Of a DNA stretch of 64,000 nt, positions 34,521 to 45,550 are shown piece after piece. Under the pieces are notes generated by a model that saw only the letters and a program-made list of their open reading frames with translations, made no database searches and was not told where the DNA came from. Every line of letters begins with the position of its first letter. The first letter of the stretch is position 1. Position numbers and translations under genes: made by a program. This DNA comes from Acorus gramineus. Taxonomy: Eukaryota; Streptophyta; Magnoliopsida; Acorales; Acoraceae. The stretch spans positions 3,038,001-3,102,000 of the forward strand of contig CM060849.1 in assembly GCA_030737835.1 (NCBI GenBank). The letters run 5' to 3'.

Positions 34521-35959
34521 TAGGGCTGGTAAACGAGCCGAGCAGCTCAGGCTCTGCTCGGGCTCGACTCGGTTAAAGCTTGTTTAGACTTGTTCGATTA
34601 GATAAACGAACCGAGCTTGAACAAATTTTAAAGCTCGGTTTGTAAACGAGCTGAGCTCGAGCCGAGCCCGAGCTTAGACGAGCTCGTTTACCAAGCCCAC
34701 TAGTGTTAGCCCAGCCTGACTATTCTACCTGACTACTCGGCTGTGTAGCCCGACTACCCGACTAGCATACTCGATTTTCATTTTTCAATCTCTAATTCTC
34801 TCCCTCCTCTCTTGACTCTCAATCTGTCTCTGCAAATGAAATATTGAAAACCCTAGCCGAGCCATCTCTGCAATAGAAACCTGAGCCGATCCCTCTCTCG
34901 CGAGTCGTGACAATACCTCGGCGTAATCTCTCGGCGATCTCTCTCTCTCAAAAGCCTCTCTTTCTCAGGTATGATTTTTTGAATTGCAATTCCTCACCGA
35001 TCCAGTCACCGCATTGTTATTCTTGCGTTTAAAGTCATCCTTATTTTTTCACTCTTTCAGTTCTCTCACTTTCAGGAGACACAAAGATCGGCAAATCCTC
35101 GTCTATTTTTCTTCGGTTTCGGATCTGAATCTCTTATCCTGAGGATTCCGATTTTCTCGGTTATTTGTTTATCCCAATTTTTTTAATTTGTTTTTCCATT
35201 GATTTGGTTCGCAAATCCGTTGATGTAATCAAACAAGATTGGTCTCTGAAAGTTAGGGTTTTCTTTAAAGAATGTCTCAATGTGATTTTATTGGTTTTTC
35301 TCAAAAATGGGTTCTTTATTTTTTGTTCAAATTCGTGCATTTCAAATTAAAAAATTACTTTTTCACTGATTTTGTTAGATCTCTGCATTGCTGATTGTGG
35401 TGGTGATGACTATTTGGATTTTGTAGGTTTGGGTTTTGGAGATTTTGTTGTTATTTAAGTTTCTGGAGTCAATAAAGTCAAAAAGTTCATTCAAGGTGTT
35501 AATGGATTCATGAAGTTGATTTTTCACTTATCAAAGAAGATCTATACATAATATTTGTGGAATGGTAGGAACTGAATTGTGTGTTGTCCCCTCAATAGAG
35601 ATGCCTGCAAACTTAGAAATGGATGTATGTCATACAATTGATAATATCCTATTTCATGCCTCTCAAATAAAAAGAAAAAAGAAAAAAATATCTTACTTCA
35701 TGTTTAGCATACTCCTACGTATGTATGACACCATGGATTATCATTGTCAAGCAGGTTGCTTTTCTTTTTCATGTGATAAGCACATCTGTCTTGAAACAGA
35801 GGAGAGAATATCAATGACTGCCGTTTTGTTTTTTTTTAGAATAAGGCATGATTTTAAGGTGTTTTTGTTTAGAATTAGGCATGATTTTAAGGTCATTCAT
35901 ATAAAATCTCATGCGTTCTCTTAGAGTTTTTATGGGCTCAAGATGTTTAAATTTTAATG
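34521..35959 (+). other. Left arm of the hAT element, no recognisable gene
   Basis: After the terminal repeat come ACTACTCGGCT and CTCTCTC-rich leader sequence, a likely splice donor near 34970 and AT-rich, intron-like DNA. A short duplicated stretch (TTAGAATAAGGCATGATTTTAAGG and a near copy) lies at 35836-35895. Frames up to 120 codons match nothing I know. Confidence 0.5.
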
Positions 35960-38900
35960 TGTCATGCCCCAGGGCGGCCGTCCCCGAGACGTAGCAATAT
36001 ATAAAGTATCAGCTATCAATTTCTAGAGGTCAACAATGACTCCAATAAATAACTCACAAAGCTGGCAAAACAATTATAACTGATAGTTCAACTAAAATGC
36101 GGAAGGATAAAAATATCAATAAGTCTGTAAACCAAAAACATTATTACAGACCCGAATACACAATCACAGTCCTGTGAGATCCAAGTCTAGTCCAAATAAA
36201 GTACAACCAGTGCAACACGCACGATTTCAAATACATAAATGACACTAGGACTGCTGACATCCTTGCACTCGCCAACCGCTGGACGGGACACTCCACACAC
36301 TCGAACCCTGCCACAGAGAAGCTCCAGCTTCACGCCCAACACTTCCCTTGAAAAAGAAACAGTATGCGAGGGGTGAGCTGCAAGCTCAGTGAGTGGCTGG
36401 AAACCAAACACCATTACAACAATTCAATAAGGCAAATTCCTTTTAAGGAAGAACATGGGTAGAAACCCAATGGATAACAAGGTCACGCGGCGGCGCGACC
36501 AATCTCACCCTCACCCTCACTCCCGGAGGGAGACTCTTGGAACTCTTGGGGAGAGACCATACCGTTTGTCGAAGAGACGGGGAATTACAGGTCCATACAA
36601 CACTACTGGATTATCTACATTGAGATAACTACTCTACGATGTTTTTTAACATTGATACATAACTGGACCCAACAACTATGGGAACGGACGAACAACGAAA
36701 TGGGTCACGCGGTGACGTGACTTCAACTCATCCCCCGCCCTGCCTCGAAGGGAAACTCCTAGGACACCCGGGCAGAAACGAAGGTTAACCATAACACCTA
36801 GCGTTACTGGATAACCTAACCAACCAATCCCTATGCAACGAGGCAGAGCTATACTACGATACCTCAAGCGTTAGGAGTAGCATACCCAGAGTATACTCGA
36901 TGAGTATAAGGGTCACATGAAGACGTGACTCAACTCATCCTCACCCTAGCCCCCGGAGGGGTGACCCTAGGGACTTTTGGGATAATCCTTATGCTCTACA
37001 CCCTTCGTCATCCGGTAGCCCTCTCCCGGGTAGCCTCTACCTGGTATACTCCCATGATCAGTACATATATCGAACGCATCGGTAGTACCTACAGGTGGGA
37101 GCCCTCTGTCAGTACAGCTTCAACGCCAGGCAGCTTCAACACGGATCAAACAAAGGGGAGAACAACTCCACACTCGCAATATCGTTCGGTAGCCCTCTCC
37201 CGCTTAGCCTCTACCTGTCGGCCTTCCACGATCGGTTCATTAGCCAGATGTGTACCGCGATGCACATCAGTAGCACCTACAAGTGGTGGCACCAAACAGG
37301 ACAGCTTCGATGCCGGGTAGTTTCGACGCACGACGATGTCGGGAGGAAGCACCCCACGTTCGCAAAGCGAACCCTATGGGAAAGTCAACTACTCTCGATA
37401 ATCATATATCGATGATAATGAATACTCTTGTACTCCCACACGAGTGTGTCGTTCGGACGCGAGGGGTTACCTCTGCTCTCACGCAAAAATAAGCCCAAGG
37501 CACCTAACCCAACAGGCGGTTCATACACTAGCCTAGCACGGGTAGGCCTAACTTAATGCCATAGCCACCGGTTTAACAAAACCGATACAACAATGAATCC
37601 TCCTGAATTCCATTCAACTGCATCACTCGGATGCGGGGTGGCGATTATATCTCACACTCCAACTAATGAGGTACAACCCCGCAGCGGGTTGTACCCACAC
37701 CTATTTTAGATAGGCCTAATTAGTTTTAACATGCGCGATAACATATGATTAATTATAGGGTACTCCCTAACACGAATATACATCATAGACAATAAATCAT
37801 GCAACATACATACAAGGCATGGCCTAACTACACATGCATATGAGGCACATTAATCATATAAGCACACAAGGTATAACTTAAGCATGCGTTGGATATCACC
37901 AAAATAAAAGGGAAGGGTTAAGCGCGATCTCGCGCAACAACCGGTGCATGCCGATAATCCCAAGCAAACCTGAGTCAAGTAGATACCATATCTACTTACT
38001 CAGTTTACACAAAGAGGGAGGGTGAGAGAGAGGGAATGTCTCATCCTCTTCAGAAGCTGGTCATAGCTTTGCCCCAACCAAATGGGTGCAATAGCCATAC
38101 CACGTCCTCCAGGCTTATGACTAGGGAATATTAAGTATGCACCCGGTTATTAACCCAGGTTTAATCATGCTAGATATTACTAACATAGGGAGGTAGTACT
38201 ATAAATAGGGACTACTTAAGGCATGCATTTTCTATACATTCATTATAACCACACATCACACATGCCCATACATGAAGGGTGCATGCAAACATAATAATTC
38301 ACACATGAATATGATACATAGGCAAGTATATGGTAGAATAGGGGGTTCTACAAAATATACGAGCTATACTAACCTAGCATGCAAATATCTAGCATATTAT
38401 GGGTTAGACATGACCATACTACTTAAATAAGTAGTATAGTCAGGGTGCCCAACGAATGCGCGACGCACGACTACGTGCATCCAATGCTTCCCGAAGGGTT
38501 GGATCGAACCACTCACCGATACTCGGACTGTCGCACGTCCGGTCTACGAGATCTGCAAAACACAACCAATGATCCACAATTAAAATATGGAACCTCCTGA
38601 CACACATATAAGCCTAATTCATGAAGACCCTCACTCCTGATACTTTCCACAACATGCATAACAACTCCTTGACACACAATCGAGCAAAACTGCTAAACCT
38701 GCTACAACCAGCCCTACTATTTGATCTTCACATCACACCAAACACATATCCAAAAATTATGAAATAAATCATACACATTCTTTGACATGCTAGGATCATA
38801 ATCTCTGAAGACATTATAACCTAATCTTGCCTACAAGCCCGAACTAAAATATATCCAGAAACTGGTCAATTCCCCAGCGAATCTGGACAGGCCTTGCAAA

Positions 38901-39610
38901 TCAGGTTATAACTTACAACACATTATCATAACGACACCAAGTTTCATATATAACAACTAGACACATAGAGGATCATATTACATGCTGACACAATCCCAAA
39001 AAAATGCCTCTAAATACTAGTTTCATAGATATCTTTACAAGATAGATATCTGCCTTACCAAAAGAGGGGGAGGGAAATGGGGAGATGCGGGGTTCTCAAC
39101 ACACCCACGACCACCTCAACCACCACCACCACTACCACCACCTCATCAACATTTCCTCAAGCCCTTCATGGATCAAAGCATGGGTGCGAAGGGGGCATGA
39201 GAAGGAGATAGAGAGAAGAGAAACAAGGCACACCAACAATACATGAACACACAAGCACAAACACCTACCTTTCACTTCTTTTTCTTTTTCACCTTCACCT
39301 TCTCCTTCTATTTCTTCTTATTCTCCTTAAAAACCAACAAAAGGAGCAAAAAAAAAGGAGAGTGAAGAAGAGGGCACGTTGAGGGAGAGAGGGGAGAGAG
39401 AGGGAGCAAAAGTCACTCACAAATAGGGCTTTAAATGGGGAAAAAGTGAGTTGGTGAGAGCTTTGACAAGTCAACCCAACCAAGCTAGAGGACAAAACCA
39501 TTTGACCATGGTCAATGGTCTTCTTTCACTTGTCAAAGTCTCCAATTGACTTGGTCATAGTCCCCCCCCCCTCTGACAAGCCAGCATCAACCAAAACCCG
39601 GATACGATTC

Positions 39611-40455
39611 TGAGGAGGATATTTTTCCCCTTCAGTTAGATTTGCAAGTTTACTGAGAATAAGAACTCAAGCAATATGAATTCTTGCAGCTATGCTTTGA
39701 TTCTCTCAACGACTGAATAGGAAGTAACACAAACAGAGCTCAATGATTGGGCTTGACTCAATGGGTAACTCTCTTGACCTTTCTTGACTGTGCATGTAGA
39801 GTGCTGAGCGCGTGACCTCTTTATAGGCTGCCTACGTACCCCTTGGGGATCAAGTCACACTTAGTTCCTTTAACGCCCTTGTAACCTCCTTGCCACTAAG
39901 TGCTTAGTGGGCCTTTTTCCAGGGAAACGTCCCCGGTATTTATGTTCCACGTCGGTCCCTGACTACCCACGTTTTGTTGGTAATGGGCCTTAAATGCTAC
40001 CTCGGCAATTACATGCATTAGTGGTCTTCTGACCGTTTCTTCTTCTTGCTCGGGGTCTCTTGATGTGCTCGCCCGTACGCTTCACATCATGCCTTCGAGG
40101 AGTAAGGTCGACCGACCAGACCTCATGTCTGGTCGTGCCTTAGACTACTCGCCTTCGAGGAGTAAGGTCGACTGACCAGACCTCATGTCTGGTCGTGCCT
40201 TAGACTACTCGCCTTCGAGGAGTAAGGTCGACCGACCAGACCTCATGTCTGGTCGTGCCTTAGACTACTCGCCTTCGGGTGCCCAACCGCCCAACTAGAC
40301 ACTGGATCTAGTCGTGTCAGCACATCTAGGAGAGTCATCATGACCAAGGATTGGAACTCGGATTTGCGGGTCCCACGGTAGGCCCACGTTCGTCCTGGTG
40401 TGACGCATTACCCCTTGAGGTGACACGTGTCGCGGTGAGGATTTTTACCTCCACA
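39611..40455 (-). mobile_element. 3' LTR of R
   Basis: 845 bp, aligned end to end with 47113-47955 with roughly 30 to 40 substitutions by eye and one 2 bp gap. It contains three 60 bp tandem units (40091-40270). Confidence 0.9.
40091..40270. repeat. Three 60 bp tandem units in R LTR
   Basis: Units start at 40091, 40151 and 40211 (GCCTTCGAGGAGTAAGG). Each contains the inverted repeat GACCAGAC-CTCAT-GTCTGGTC. The same three units stand in the other LTR (47591-47770). The regular hairpins could be a structural or protein-binding feature of the LTR. Confidence 0.9.
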
Positions 40456-40478
40456 GATGCCCCCTCTTCTGCTCTTTT
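40456..40478 (-). promoter_or_regulatory. Polypurine tract of R
   Basis: On the minus strand it reads AGCAGAAGAGGGGGCATC immediately before the LTR start TGTGGAGG, the expected place for plus-strand priming. Confidence 0.7.
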
Positions 40479-40746
40479 GGCTTGCCGAGAGAGCAGGAGA
40501 TCATGATAAATCACCTCGCCCCCATTCCTCTTTGGGGGTCAAAGATCCGGTCATCTGCCTTCTCGGGATTCTCTGATCGCCTAGGATTTGATGGCGGATT
40601 TTTCTTTGTTAGCCTTAATGGCGTGTGGCCTTTAAATGGCGTATGGAAAATCCAAACGTCAGCATCCCTTCGGATTCTGTGAATCCCTCCTCGATACTCG
40701 CAGTGAAATAAGTGCGGCTGTCTTCTCGAGGCACCGCTTCAATGGA

Positions 40747-40754
40747 TATAAAAA
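40747..40754 (+). promoter_or_regulatory. TATA box of aORF-D
   Basis: GGATATAAAAAGG lies 62 bp before ATG 40809. The box is outside the LTR and on the strand opposite gag, so it is not the LTR promoter. Confidence 0.6.
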
Positions 40755-40808
40755 GGGGGGGTGAGATGGAGGAGCCCCTCATCCCATCTCACACCTTCCT
40801 TCATTATC

Positions 40809-42070
40809 ATGGAGGAAACTGCCACTGCCGCAGCCCTCCACAGAGAGTTGAGCCTCTCGTTTGACTTCGTGGTTGACGAGTTGGCCGAAGATGAGGTCCC
40901 CACCCTTTATCTTGATTCCATTCTCCTCCATCCCAGCCATTTCACAGATGGAGGTCTTTCTCTCCCTCTGCCACGCTTGGTGGCAGAGTTTCTTGATTTC
41001 TTTGGCCTCCATCCCATCCTGGTCGTTCCCAACGTATACCACGTCTTGATGTGCGTGGTCGCGTTGGGGAAGAAGACAGGAGTTGAGCTGGGCTTGACCG
41101 AGGTCCGTTGGATTTATCAGGTCAAGGCTTCATCCTCCAAGCGGTCCCTGCCCTTCTACGTCTCTCGTCGGGCCAGAGCACCAGAGCTGGTCCTCGGCAT
41201 GGCACAGGGTGACATCCACGACTGGGAGAGTCACCGGATTAGGGTCCTGGGTTCCTGGATGCCAAACGGTTGGGATACGTCCCATCGCCATTTGTGTCAC
41301 CCCTGGAGGCCGATGGTGGATGCCCCCAGGCCGGAGGTCGAGGAGGTGAAGATGAGCGAAATCTCTCGGGTGATGGACTATCTGGACCGATCGTGGTGGG
41401 AGCTCCTTGAATTGGATGAATTGCGACGTGCTCCACCCGTTGCAACCTTTCTTGCCGGTGTGGTCGAGTCAGCGGGTGGCTCTGGTCCAGTTCCTCCTAC
41501 CACCGCCCTGCACAACAGGACGAGGCGGCGCTCCTTGAGGCTCCTCCGGCTGGATTTTGGATCAAATTCCATTGCCTTGCTGGTGGACTTAACCTTGTCT
41601 CCTCCGCATTCTGTTCCACCATCTCCACCACCGGTAGTTCAATCATCTTCCTCTTCTTCTTCTTTTTCTTCATCGGGTGTTCCTCTTGAGAAACCTGTTC
41701 CTCCCACCCATGAAACGGATGCTGACACCCTAGTGACTTCGGGCGCTAGGGCTGATGTTGCTCCTACTCCCAGAGATCGTCTACAGAGTGTCCTCCTCCC
41801 CTCAGGCGGCCCTTCAAGGAATTTGCAGACCTCCGTTCATGCCGCCTCCCTCTCTCCATAACTCATTAGTTGCAGTTGCTCCGCGAAGCCTGTGAGGGTG
41901 ATGAGGAAGATCGCCTTCTAGACTTCATCAGCGGATACCGTTTGGGCTATGCTGACCATTCTCGTGGTTTTCGAGAGATGAGCAACAAAGAGCTTCCTGG
42001 ACTGCACCAAGCTGTGAGGGAGAGGAGACTTCATGGGAAAAAACGAGTAGAAGACCGAGCAGAGGGTTGA
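40809..42070 (+). CDS. aORF-D: antisense gene of R, type I, putative gypsy-type transposon domain
   Basis: The best preserved copy in the window. ATG 40809 opens an uninterrupted frame of about 350 codons. Residues 30-140 hold the Transposase_28-type domain: FTDGGLSLPLPRLVAEFLDF, LHPILVVPNVYHVLMCVVAL, GLTEVRWIYQVK, ending at a DIHDWES block. Then come VMDYLDRSWWELLELDELRR and a Ser/Pro-rich, probably disordered region. The frame ends at 41861; a GTTGCAG acceptor-like site at about 41882 and a second frame (to 42070) add DFISGYRLGYADHSRGF, the family tail motif, so an intron or a frameshift joins the two. A TATA box lies 62 bp upstream and an AATAAA at 42111. The molecular function is unknown; presence opposite gag in a Tat-like element is known for this family. 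Confidence 0.6.
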
Positions 42071-42110
42071 AACCCCCTTCTTTTTTTTTGTAACCTTTAT
42101 CCAGTTAATG

Positions 42111-42116
42111 AATAAA
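42111..42116 (+). terminator. Poly(A) signal-like AATAAA after aORF-D
   Basis: GAATAAAAAAT lies about 40 bp after the aORF-D stop, in a T-rich stretch as in plant 3' ends. Confidence 0.5.
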
Positions 42117-42524
42117 AAATTACTTTCTTTGCTCAACCTTGATCGTCATTTATCTACTCGCTTGCTTTGACTATTACATCTCCTCGCTTTACAATTCTAT
42201 TTGTGGGTCGTGGAGTCTCAAAAACTTGTCGTATCTGAGATCACCCTCGAACAGGATTTATGAACCAGGTTCACGAACAGGATTTCTCTGGTCGTGCCCA
42301 CGTGTTCGTTGGGGCTTTCTTGTTGTTCCGTCTCTTCTTCATGCCACGTGGTAAATTCATCATAATAAATTCACCACGTAGGCTGCACGTTTATCAAAAT
42401 TGGCGCCTCGTTTCTCTCGCAGCTGTCCCTCGATATTTGCAGAAGATTTCGGTGTCAAATCTTCCATGATTTTGATTTTCATGCTCCTATCATGATTGAG
42501 GGGCTTCTTCGAGGGAGGACCGTT

Positions 42525-42532
42525 CTATAAGT
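42525..42532 (+). promoter_or_regulatory. TATA box and upstream G-box of aORF-E
   Basis: TTCTATAAG lies about 105 bp before the probable start region (42630). A CCACGTGG G-box at 42344-42351 is also present in the orphaned promoter left of G2 (25746). Confidence 0.5.
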
Positions 42533-42629
42533 TTCCATCATTCGACGAGAAGAGGAGAGAGAATTCAGAAATTGAATCCCCTGCTCATTTTCAAACTTTA
42601 CCTCTTCTCGAATTTCTCCTCATGCCACC

Positions 42630-44642
42630 ATGTCGATAGACATTGTTCAAAAACGATCTTAAAGGCGGCAGCTCTGAGAAGCTCTTCATGTATCCTTCTC
42701 AGATGCTGAGGAGCTCTCTTTCTTTTCCTTTTCCTGAGCTGGTCAGGGACTTCATGCGCCGATTCAATCTTCACCCAGTGCAATGCTCCCCTAATCTGTT
42801 ACGGGTGATGATGTGCATCGTCACGATTAACCACAAGCTGCAACTTCAGCTCGGGGTGGACGACATCCACCATCTGTATGATTTGAGGAAGTCAGAGCAC
42901 CCCTACTATCTTCGGGCGATACCTGACGCGGTCCCTCTCGTGGAGAATCTTCCTTCATCCGACAGTGGATGGAGGGATGAATACTTTGTCCAAGTGACCG
43001 GCCCGTGGGCGCTTCCTTCCATTACTTCGGGTGACGCGCCGTGGGTGCCATGTCGCCTTTGCCAGGCGAAATTGGGTTAGCATGAAATCACCGGATCTTA
43101 TACAGCTTAGCTGCCCTTGCCTTCTCTCTTTAGCCAATAGGCCTCCTTATGCTTCTTGCAGATGATTCGAAGCGCGTGCCCCCAGACCCATCGGTGGTGA
43201 AGCTAGATCAGATTGCCAGGGCTCAAAAGCTGGAGGAAAAGGATTTCCATAAAATTTTTAACCTCCCCGCATCCAGGGCTGCCAGCTCTTGTTTGACGGT
43301 AGCCAGCTCATCTTCGGGGTTCGATGCATCTCCTGCCCTTGCTGAGGCTGCCGCTTCCGAAGAAGTAGGCGAACGGTCCGCTGCCTCCAGAGGCAAGTTG
43401 GCTTTGAAGAAGAGGCCTAGACTGCCACTTCCTTCGAAACGGCGGACCCAAGCTGCTCGCCCGACCTCATCGGTTGAGGGAGCGGACTCTGAAGGCAGAG
43501 TCAAAGCCCTACTGGATGTTTCCCCTGTATCCCCCGTGGGAAGCGAACTACCTTCGAGTGCTGTCGGTGTGGCTACCGCCGAGCTTTCTTTGCCCTCCAC
43601 CGAAGAGGGATGCCCACAAAGCTCTCTAGTCATTCATGTACCAGAGATGGTGGATGTTCCCTCTTCTCCGGAAGTCGATCCCTCCCTTGTTGAGGAGGTA
43701 GTGGCCACGGCTTTATCAGCTCCCCTGCATGGGGTTGTTCCAGTTACCGCGGCAGGCTTAGTGCCTGCGGTCGCTGCTTTGTCAGAGGTGCCTCCAACCG
43801 AGATGCCGGAGGGTACTTTTAACATGACTACTCCTTTGGATGCGCCACCAATCGTCCCGACTCCTGCTGAGATGCCCCCAGTCGCTTCGGCCGTGGTGGA
43901 CGCTCCTTCTGTCACGACGTTCGCAACTTCACCTGGCGCTGCCATGGAGGCTTGGCTGGAGTTTTTACAACGTACGTGTTCGACACCTATCTTTTAAGTT
44001 TCTTCTTCAAGCCTTTAACCATTTGCTTTTCAGAATTCTGTCATCTGGTAGGTACTCAACTAGTGAATCCTGGATGCGATGAGGTCTGAAGACCTCCTGA
44101 AGTCGGCCCAGGAGCTCGCTCAACGCAGAGAAGCACAGCTTAAGTTGGCTGAGGAATAGACTGTGATCGCGAAGCAAGCGCGTCTTGCCGCGGAACTTGC
44201 CAAATCCTCCGCTCGTCAGGACTTTTCTGCTACTCAGGTTCGAGCTGTTGCTGCTGAAGATTGTGTTAGAGAGCTCCTTGAGCTGAAGCTCTCTCAGTCG
44301 TTCGATCAGGCTTCCTTTTCCTTGCAGGCGCACAACGCGGAAAAGCGAGTCGAGGCCCTGATGTGTGAGTTGCAAGAGCAGCAAGTCAAGCTCTGCGAAC
44401 TTCGAACCGACTGCGCAGTTGCTTTTGAGGATGGTCTATTGAGGGGTCGAGCAGATGCCTTTGCGACTATGAGGGACCAAATGAAGGAACTTTCGGATTC
44501 TTTGACGACTTGTGCCGAGAAGAACTACAATTGTGGATATTGTCAAGGTTATGAAGATAGATCCAACAACGTCTCTCCTCGTATCGCCGTTGATCCCCCT
44601 TCTGTTCATGATTCTAGCCCTGATGACGGGTCTCAGACTTAG
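42630..44642 (+). pseudogene. aORF-E: antisense gene of R, type II, lightly damaged
   Basis: ATG 42630 is followed within ten codons by a frameshift, after which the frame 42643-43080 encodes YPSQMLRSSLSFPFPELVRD, LHPVQCSPNLLRVMMCIVTI and GVDDIHHLYDLRKSEHPYYL, the type II domain also seen in aORF-B. An intron-like gap (about 43060-43125, TCTCTCTTTAG acceptor) leads to a 280-codon Ser/Pro/Val-rich stretch with a basic cluster KKRPRLPLPSKRR near 43410, a plausible nuclear localisation signal. A third block (44163-44642) is a coiled-coil rich in A, E, R and Q that ends with NYNCGYCQGYEDR, the conserved tail motif. The next open block needs a splice or frameshift near 44000-44160. Function is unknown; nuclear location is inferred. 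Confidence 0.6.
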
Positions 44643-44983
44643 ACATTTTGTAAAATAAACAATGTTTTCATAAACGACTTGTCTTTTACATGTCTGCTTG
44701 TTTTCGCATGATCTGAATGTTTGGAGTGCTTATTGTCGCGATAATAGAGCTTTTGCGCCCGCTCGATGGACTAACTCTGACTTATCCCGTCATCGCGACC
44801 TCCGTAGGGCCGGGGCCCCTAGAATGGCAAGGGAAGGTTATCCCTCTTTTCGCCCTTCTTGTGCGAGTGTGTCTTGTGCGTTCCTTCAACTCCTGCTTGC
44901 GGATTTTGTAGATGGAGTGCTTAGGACGAGAGAGAGGTACCCTTTCAGAATTAAGTCCTGGGACTAATCCTGCTTGTCCTTTC
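44643..44983. other. Junction between aORF-E and the protease frame of R
   Basis: In a complete Tat-type element several kilobases of pol would stand here. The open frames on either strand (up to 89 codons) show no RT, RNase H or integrase motif. This is where pol was lost, or where the element was assembled without it. Confidence 0.55.
44654..44659 (+). terminator. Poly(A) signal-like AATAAA after aORF-E
   Basis: TAAAATAAACAATG lies 12 bp after the aORF-E stop and faces the 3' end of the gag-protease frame. Confidence 0.45.
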
Positions 44984-45550
44984 CTAGAGACCTCCAAGGG
45001 GTAAATTAAGGATCGGCATAGTAATGAACTCCGTCATAGTGGTCCGATTCCCTCCTCGAACCGGCAGTGTGATTCGTCCAGCGGGGACAACTCGTGCTTC
45101 GTTGAACGCGACCAGAGGGTCCTTCGTGGGAGTGAGGTCAGCAGCTTTTAACCCCATCCGAAGAAAGGGTTTCATGAAGAGGATGTCGGCCGAGCTTCCT
45201 GTATCAACGAGAATTCTCTTAACGTCAAAATTAGAGATACGCAGGGTGATTACTAGAGCGTCCGAGTGCGGGGCTTGGACTCCTTCCAGGTCGGCATCAG
45301 AGAAAGTGATGGCTCCTTCATCACCGCTTCTTTGTCTTTTCACGATTAGCTTCGGCTCCTGGTCGATGTGCATCATTTCGAAGGAGACCTGCATCGTCTT
45401 CGAGTCTTGACAGGCACTTTTTGGCGAGATATAATGCGGTACGCCTCCAAAAATGACATCAATGACCCCTGTTGATGTATTAGGGCCAATGCTCGTCACA
45501 TGCCGCTCACCGGAAGCCGGGGGTTTCTCGACAGGATCATATTCCTTCAA
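44984..45550 (-). pseudogene. Retropepsin (aspartic protease) domain of R
   Basis: The 188-codon frame contains the active-site block RILVDTGSSADILF followed by KPFLRMGL, and upstream ITFSDADLEGVQAPHSDALV, both characteristic of plant Ty3/gypsy retropepsins of the Tat/Athila type. It lies just after the gag zinc-knuckle region but in a shifted frame (break near 45550). It ends abruptly at a stop after LNLPLGGL, about where the flap region and linker to RT should continue. In an active element it would cleave Gag-Pol in the virus-like particle. The catalytic DTG is intact. Confidence 0.85.

Noticed and set aside
40091-40270. CRISPR-like regular repeats
   Set aside because: The 60 bp units are contiguous with no unique spacers, occur within plant retrotransposon LTRs, and are tandem enhancer-like repeats.
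42643-42645. Start of aORF-E at 42643
   Set aside because: The codon is TTG, not ATG; the real start region is upstream at about 42630 and is followed by a frameshift.
45024-45410. 128-codon plus-strand frame
   Set aside because: It is the complement of the protease frame, whose DTG motif and context are unmistakable.
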